Shown here: positions 58,819-64,000 of the stretch, in pieces | How positions within the stretch are numbered: position 1 is the stretch's first letter | Layout: each line of letters starts with the position of its first letter | From: Chitinophaga niabensis | GTDB taxonomy: Bacteria; Bacteroidota; Bacteroidia; Chitinophagales; Chitinophagaceae | NCBI RefSeq assembly: GCF_039545795.1 | Contig: NZ_CP154260.1 | Coordinates: 6,391,001 to 6,455,000 of the forward strand | DNA: 64,000 nucleotides | Reading direction: 5' to 3' | The notes under the pieces: model-generated | What the model was told of the DNA's origin: nothing | Databases searched by the model: none | Seen by the model: the letters and a program-made list of their open reading frames with translations, nothing else | Position numbers and translations under genes: made by a program

Positions 58819-61238
58819 TGTTACGTAACTACCTTAAAATAGCGTTCCGCAATCTGCTGAAGCATAAAGTGAATACCCTGATCAACTTACTTGGGTTGAC
58901 GGTGGCATTTACCATATGCCTCTTGCTGGTGATCAGTGTATACTATGAGTTCTCTTATAATAAATACCATGTAAACGGAAAGGATATCTACCGCCCTTAT
59001 TTTGCACAGCAAACCCCGGAAGGTGAACAGTTCCAGCCCACCATGCCGGAACCCATGCTGAAAGCACTAAAGGACCAGTTCTCTGCGGTTAAGTACGGCA
59101 CGCGTTACATGAGAAGGGGAGGAGAAATTGAATATAACGGCAAACACTATATGAGACAGGTGATCTATGTGGATGCTGATTTTTTCTCCATGTTCACATT
59201 TCCACTGATCAAAGGGAATGCTACAAAAGTGCTGGATAGCAAGGATAATATTGTATTGAATGAAGAAGTAGCTACCGCCATTTTCGGAAACGAAGATCCC
59301 ATCGGGAAAATAGTACGAATGCAATCTACCGGTACCTGGCGTGCCTATACGGTTACCGGAGTAGGAAAGAAAGCACCTGATAATTCCAGCTTTACTTACC
59401 AGACTGCCACCCGGTTTGAGAATGAAGATAATTATCCGAACGTTGTTAACCAATGGGAATCCACGAATCATGATCTGTTTATCCAATTGGTTCCCGGCAC
59501 GGATCCCCGGAAATTTGAAGCAGGCTTACATACTTTTATTAATAAACAATACGAATCCAATATCAGTGATCTGAAGCGGGATGGTGCGCAACCTAATGCT
59601 AAAGGTCAGTACCTGGAACTGCGCCTGCAGCCTTTCCTGGGCATGCATACAGATACCAGCATGCGGGGAGTGGGTGCTGTGATCAGCCGCACTTATCTGA
59701 ATATGCTGCTGGCAGTAGCTTGTTTTGTAATGCTGATCGCCTGTTTCAATTTTATCAATCTTTCAGTGGGCCGGTCTTTCACCCGTTCCCGCGAAGTGGG
59801 TTTGAGAAAAACCCTCGGAGCCATGCCCCGCCAGGTAGCCATTCAGTTCTGGGGCGAAGCTGCTCTCATCTGCCTGATAGCACTGGCCATCAGTATACCT
59901 TTATTTTATTTCCTTCTTCCCCATTATAAATTGATCTTCGACAGTAGCTTAACCATTGATGTATTGTACCGGCCTGCAACGATCGCCTGTATATTCGCCT
60001 GTTTCCTGCTGATCACTTTGGCCGCTGGCGGTTATCCCGCATGGATCATGACGCGCATGGATGCGGTGAAGATCCTGAAAGGCAAACTGCGTTTGAAAAC
60101 ATCCGGGGCATTGCGCAATGGGCTGATCATTTCCCAGTTTGCAATCGCCATTCTGCTGATCTCCTGCACACTGGTCACCTGGCAGCAGCTGAACTACCTG
60201 CGCAACCGGCCATTGGGCTATAACAGCAACCAGATAGTAAGTATACCTGTAGGTAATGAAGTGAGTGGAAGAGATGCATTAAGATTGTTAAAACAAAAAC
60301 TAGCGCAGGAACCTTCTGTACTCAGTGTTACAGGTCTTTCCACTAACCTGGGTGTAGGGCTGGATGGCGGCGCCTTTAGCTGGGGCACAGGCTTTGACTA
60401 TAAAGAGAGGGCTGTTAATATGGCCTGGCTGAATGTGGGATTTGATTTCGTGAAAACAATGGACCTCACCTTACTGAGCGGCCGTGATTTCTCAGAGACG
60501 TTTTCTACAGATAGCAATTCCATTGTGATCAATGAACAGATGGCCAGGCAACTGGGAGAAAAAGATCCTATTGGTGTAAAACTGATATACGATACCGCAC
60601 AAACACCCATGACGGTGATAGGTGTGGTAAAGGATTTTAACTTTCAATCCCTGCATACAAAAGTGGAGCCGCTGGGCCTTGTTATGCACAGACCTATGCC
60701 TATTAATGTATTACTGGTAAAGGTCCGTCCTGACAGGCTGCCGGTGATGATGAACAAACTCAGGAGCACTTGGGCGGAGATCTCACCCCGCTCAGAGTTC
60801 AAAGGCAGTTTCCTGGATGAGAATATCGACAGGCAATATGCCCGGGAAGAACGTTTCACCCGCATTTTTGTATACGCCGCTATTGTGGCAATCGTATTAT
60901 CCTGCCTTGGATTATTTGCACTTGCCATCCTGGCTATTATGCAAAGAACAAAAGAGATAGGCATCCGCAAAGCGCTGGGCGCTTCTGCAGGAAGCATTGT
61001 ACAACTCATCACGCGCGACTTTGTAAAATTGATATTCATTGCCATGGTGATTGCCACACCACTCGCTTATTATTTCATGCACAAGTGGCTGGAAGGCTTT
61101 GCTTTCAGTATAGACATCAAATGGTGGTGGCTCCTGTGTGCAGGCCTGCTGGCCTTACTGGTGGCATTATGCACGATAGGGTATCAATCGCTCAAAGCGG
61201 CATTTACTAACCCTGTTAAATCATTACGTTCGGAATGA
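58815..61238 (+). CDS. FtsX-type ABC permease, second of four
   Basis: The 807-residue protein has the same plan: first helix (INLLGLTVAFTICLLLVISV), periplasmic domain, FtsX helices (FINLSVGRSFTRSREVGLRK), second helix (QFAIAILLISCTLVTWQQLN) and last FtsX part (LAIMQRTKEIGIRKALGASA). It is very like the next gene, sharing for instance IYRPYF/IYHPYF, DTS, LRNRPLGYNS/LRNHPVGYKS and the end SLKAAFTNPVKSLRSE/SLKAAFTHPIRSLKSE. This marks a fairly recent tandem duplication. Confidence 0.92.
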   Translation: MMLRNYLKIAFRNLLKHKVNTLINLLGLTVAFTICLLLVISVYYEFSYNKYHVNGKDIYRPYFAQQTPEGEQFQPTMPEPMLKALKDQFSAVKYGTRYMRRGGEIEYNGKHYMRQVIYVDADFFSMFTFPLIKGNATKVLDSKDNIVLNEEVATAIFGNEDPIGKIVRMQSTGTWRAYTVTGVGKKAPDNSSFTYQTATRFENEDNYPNVVNQWESTNHDLFIQLVPGTDPRKFEAGLHTFINKQYESNISDLKRDGAQPNAKGQYLELRLQPFLGMHTDTSMRGVGAVISRTYLNMLLAVACFVMLIACFNFINLSVGRSFTRSREVGLRKTLGAMPRQVAIQFWGEAALICLIALAISIPLFYFLLPHYKLIFDSSLTIDVLYRPATIACIFACFLLITLAAGGYPAWIMTRMDAVKILKGKLRLKTSGALRNGLIISQFAIAILLISCTLVTWQQLNYLRNRPLGYNSNQIVSIPVGNEVSGRDALRLLKQKLAQEPSVLSVTGLSTNLGVGLDGGAFSWGTGFDYKERAVNMAWLNVGFDFVKTMDLTLLSGRDFSETFSTDSNSIVINEQMARQLGEKDPIGVKLIYDTAQTPMTVIGVVKDFNFQSLHTKVEPLGLVMHRPMPINVLLVKVRPDRLPVMMNKLRSTWAEISPRSEFKGSFLDENIDRQYAREERFTRIFVYAAIVAIVLSCLGLFALAILAIMQRTKEIGIRKALGASAGSIVQLITRDFVKLIFIAMVIATPLAYYFMHKWLEGFAFSIDIKWWWLLCAGLLALLVALCTIGYQSLKAAFTNPVKSLRSE

Positions 61239-63637
61239 TCAGGAACTATTTCATCATCGCATGGCGCAACCTGCTAAAGCATAAGGTGGTTTCCGTAATT
61301 AATTTACTGGGACTCACTGTAGCGTTTACAATCTGCCTGCTGCTGGTGATGGGAGTATATCATGAGCTGTCTTATGATCAGTTTCATGAAAACAGGAAAG
61401 ATATTTATCACCCCTATTTTGTTATGCAGCGGCCGGAGGGCCGGAAGCCAACACCTTACATGGTGGAACCCATGCTGCGGACCTTAAAGGAACAGTTTCC
61501 GACTGTAAAGCAAGGCAGCAGGTATTATAACCGGGAATGTGAACTGGTGTATAATGGCAAACATTTCATAAAGAACATCGCTTATGTGGATGCGGACTTT
61601 TTCAGGATGTTCAGCTTTCCGCTGCTACAAGGCGGAGCACTCAGCGATCGGGAAAACATTGTGCTGGACGAGGAAACGGCCAGGGCCATGTTTGGAGAAG
61701 AAATACCTATTGGTAAACAGGTGAAAATGCAGTCCGGGGGCTCCTGGCACTTATATACTGTAAGCGGGATAACGCAGAATGTACCGGCAAACTCCAGCTT
61801 TAATTACAACGTAGCCACCTTATTTGAAAACAATGAGAACTATCCGGAACAGGTGAATAACTGGCATGATCACAATCATCATCTTTTTATTCAATTAGCT
61901 CCGGGAACAGACAGGCAGCAATTCGAAGCCGGTTTGCAACCGTTTATTAATACACAGTTTGAGCACCTCGTAAAAAATCTGAAACAGGAGGGAGCGCAAG
62001 CTTCTTCCAACGGTCAGTATATGGAAATGCTGCTGCAACCCTTTTCCAACCTCCATACAGATACCAGTGTCTATGGCTGGAAAAATGTAGTAAGCCGCGC
62101 CTATCTCAATATGTTGCTGATCGTGGCAGGATTTGTTCTCCTGGTGGCCTGCATCAATTTTATTAACCTCTCCATAGGAAAGTCTTTTACCCGCACCCGC
62201 GAAGTAGGGCTGAGAAAAGCCATTGGTGCAGAACCCCGCCAGGTGGTAATGCAGTTCTGGGCAGAAGCAGTATTGATCTGCCTGCTGGCATTGCTGATCA
62301 CCATACCGCTGTGTTATTTCCTGCTGCCGCATTACAGGGAGTTATTCGGCAGTAGTATAACCACCGGAATTTTATTTAAACCATCGACAATAGGATATAT
62401 ACTGGCTGGTTTCCTGCTTATTACCATCATCGCAGGAGGATATCCGGCATTGAAGATGAGCCGCCTGGATGCAGTGAACATACTCAAGGGCCGGTTAAAG
62501 TTAAAAACCTCCGGCTCCATGCGTGGCAGCCTCATCATATCACAGTTTGCTATCGCCATATTACTGATCTCCTGTACATGGATCACCTGGCAGCAGTTAC
62601 ATTATCTGCGCAACCATCCGGTAGGGTACAAGAGCACACAGGTGATCAGTATACCCGTGGGTACAGAAGTAGATGGGAAAAATGCATTGGAACTGCTGAG
62701 GCAGAAGATGACAGGGGATCCTTCCATCCTGAGCATTACAGGCCTGTCCAAAGATATGGGACTGGGTATGGATGGGCAGTCATTTGGCCACATGATAGTG
62801 CTTAACCATAAGAACAGGAGCAGGCATGTACGATGGTTGAGTGTTGGATGTGATTTTGTAAAAACAATGGGCCTTGAGTTACTAGAAGGACGGGATTTTT
62901 CAGGAACAGATAGCACCGGCCTTGTGATCAATGAAGAAATGGCAAAGTGGCTGGGAGAGAAAAGTGCCGTTGGCGTGAAGATCAGGTATGATAGTGTGCT
63001 GCCTCCCTCTGCAATAATTGGTGTGATGAAAAACTTTAACTATGAATCACTGCATCATCCCATACAGCCACTGGCATTGGTGATGCATATGAACATTCCC
63101 ATCAGCCACCTGTTTGTAAAGGTACGCCCGGATAATCTACCGGAAGTGATGGACAAGCTCAGTGCCGCATGGGCGGGTATTGCCCCGCATTCTGCGTTTA
63201 AAGGCAGTTTTGTGGATGAGAATGTGAACCGCCAGTATGCAAGAGAGGAACAACTAACCCGCATTTTCATCTATGCTGCTATTGCTGCGGTTATATTGTC
63301 CTGCCTTGGATTATTTGCACTGGCAGTATTGGTGGTCACGCAAAGAACAAAAGAGATAGGTATCCGCAAAGTGATGGGTGCATCCGCTGGAAATATCCTG
63401 CAGCTGATCACGCATGATTTTGTTAAACTTATTCTCATTGCTATTGTGGTGGCCATTCCGCTTGCCTGGTACTTCATGAACAAATGGCTGGCAGGTTTTG
63501 CCTTCAGCATTGAGATAGAATGGTGGTGGCTGGCCGGCGCAGGCCTGCTGGCGTTATTGGTAGCTTTATGTACCATTGGATATCAATCGTTGAAAGCAGC
63601 ATTCACTCACCCGATAAGATCTCTTAAATCCGAATAA
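61235..63637 (+). CDS. FtsX-type ABC permease, third of four
   Basis: The 800-residue protein begins 4 bp before the end of the previous gene. Domains are as in the second copy, with FINLSIGKSFTRTREVGLRK and QRTKEIGIRKVMGASAGNIL. It is the closest paralogue of the second copy. Differences lie mostly in the periplasmic loops (about 60-270 and 470-640), where substrate or partner specificity would be set. Confidence 0.92.
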   Translation: MIRNYFIIAWRNLLKHKVVSVINLLGLTVAFTICLLLVMGVYHELSYDQFHENRKDIYHPYFVMQRPEGRKPTPYMVEPMLRTLKEQFPTVKQGSRYYNRECELVYNGKHFIKNIAYVDADFFRMFSFPLLQGGALSDRENIVLDEETARAMFGEEIPIGKQVKMQSGGSWHLYTVSGITQNVPANSSFNYNVATLFENNENYPEQVNNWHDHNHHLFIQLAPGTDRQQFEAGLQPFINTQFEHLVKNLKQEGAQASSNGQYMEMLLQPFSNLHTDTSVYGWKNVVSRAYLNMLLIVAGFVLLVACINFINLSIGKSFTRTREVGLRKAIGAEPRQVVMQFWAEAVLICLLALLITIPLCYFLLPHYRELFGSSITTGILFKPSTIGYILAGFLLITIIAGGYPALKMSRLDAVNILKGRLKLKTSGSMRGSLIISQFAIAILLISCTWITWQQLHYLRNHPVGYKSTQVISIPVGTEVDGKNALELLRQKMTGDPSILSITGLSKDMGLGMDGQSFGHMIVLNHKNRSRHVRWLSVGCDFVKTMGLELLEGRDFSGTDSTGLVINEEMAKWLGEKSAVGVKIRYDSVLPPSAIIGVMKNFNYESLHHPIQPLALVMHMNIPISHLFVKVRPDNLPEVMDKLSAAWAGIAPHSAFKGSFVDENVNRQYAREEQLTRIFIYAAIAAVILSCLGLFALAVLVVTQRTKEIGIRKVMGASAGNILQLITHDFVKLILIAIVVAIPLAWYFMNKWLAGFAFSIEIEWWWLAGAGLLALLVALCTIGYQSLKAAFTHPIRSLKSE

Positions 63638-63647
63638 CAATTGTAGT

Positions 63648-64000
63648 ATGCTAATAAACTATATTAAGATAGCGTGGAGGAACCTTTGGAATAACAAAGT
63701 GTTTGGCGTGATCAATATTGCAGGCTTAACGTTTGGTTTAACCTGCTGTATGTTTATTTTGCTTTGGGTTGCCAATGAATGGAGCTATAACTGCTACCAT
63801 GAGAAACTGCCTGATATCTACCAGGTATATGAGAATCAGTATTATGCCAATAATGAAATTCTCACCGTAAATGCCACACCCGGCCCTTTGGCTGATCAGC
63901 TGAAAGCGGAGATCCCCGGTATCCTGAAAGCAGCAGCACTCTCTCCGGTTTCAGAGAAGTTACTGGCAGTAGGGGAGAAAGGATATAAAAGCGGGGGGCA
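63648..64000 (+). CDS. FtsX-type ABC permease, fourth, cut by the window edge
   Basis: The first 117 codons of a further permease starting at the ATG at 63648. MLINYIKIAWRNLWNNKVFG is followed by the first helix (VINIAGLTFGLTCCMFILLW) and the start of the periplasmic domain (NEWSYNCYHEKLPDIYQVYE). It lies 10 bp after the third permease. Its N-terminus differs from the other three, so it is an older paralogue. The rest lies outside the window. Confidence 0.9.
   Translation, partial: MLINYIKIAWRNLWNNKVFGVINIAGLTFGLTCCMFILLWVANEWSYNCYHEKLPDIYQVYENQYYANNEILTVNATPGPLADQLKAEIPGILKAAALSPVSEKLLAVGEKGYKSGG

Noticed and set aside
1..64000. Mobile elements, rRNA and tRNA genes
   Set aside because: No transposase, integrase or phage gene and no cloverleaf or rRNA-like sequence was recognised in any gap; the small inverted repeat at 42866 is only a weak MITE candidate.

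Overview
The window is a stretch of bacterial chromosome from the phylum Bacteroidota, most likely a Chitinophaga-like member of the Chitinophagaceae. This rests on gldD/gldE gliding genes next to mutY and ssb, Bacteroidota-type promoters (TAnnTTTG, sometimes with an upstream TTG), few Shine-Dalgarno sites, ECF sigma/anti-sigma pairs, SusC-like domains, a 31-residue AURKAIP1/mS38-like basic protein, and multi-permease FtsX transporters run by an NtrC-type two-component system. I saw no rRNA, tRNA, CRISPR array, prophage or intact insertion sequence.

Layout. 0-7.9 kb: end of an AraC regulator, a batB-batC pair, a class D (OXA-type) beta-lactamase lipoprotein, kbl, then an ECF sigma / anti-sigma / beta-barrel operon. 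8-17.3 kb: M16 peptidase, L,D-transpeptidase, outer-membrane beta-barrel protein, acs, TPR protein. 17.3-19.5 kb: a small accessory-looking patch with a decayed MscS channel gene, two small unknown genes and a tandem-HTH regulator. 19.5-26.6 kb: carB, comEC and purH. 26.7-28.9 kb: a second ECF sigma factor translationally coupled to an unusual anti-sigma protein that carries SusC-plug, carboxypeptidase-regulatory-like and TonB C-terminal segments. 29-35 kb (minus strand): mutY-ssb-gldE-gldD-DUF3109-lutB. 35-40 kb: HU, TPR, mS38-like, RNase E/G and an L,D-transpeptidase. 40-46 kb: CPBP protease, RidA, HAD-C domain protein, tsaB, an ArsR regulator, a persulfide dioxygenase-rhodanese fusion, and BON and BON-LysM proteins. 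46-53.8 kb (minus strand): response regulator, histidine kinase, YhhN, serine hydrolase, nadB, acyltransferase. 54-64 kb: adaptor, ATPase, small membrane protein and four tandem FtsX-type permeases, the last cut by the window edge.

Structures not explained by genes. At least five genes (at 535, 16162, 18466, 27283 and 29134) are followed by one or two imperfect tandem copies of their own 3' end, taking in the last codons and the stop. Between carB and comEC lies a ~109-bp dyad built from contiguous 11-bp units. The divergent gap between the NtrC-type regulator and the efflux operon holds TGTCCG/CGGACA dyads about 100 bp upstream of a sigma-54-like -24/-12 site, which suggests the two-component system switches on the transporter. 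The RNase E/G leader has hairpins and a tiny ORF overlapping the TTG start codon.
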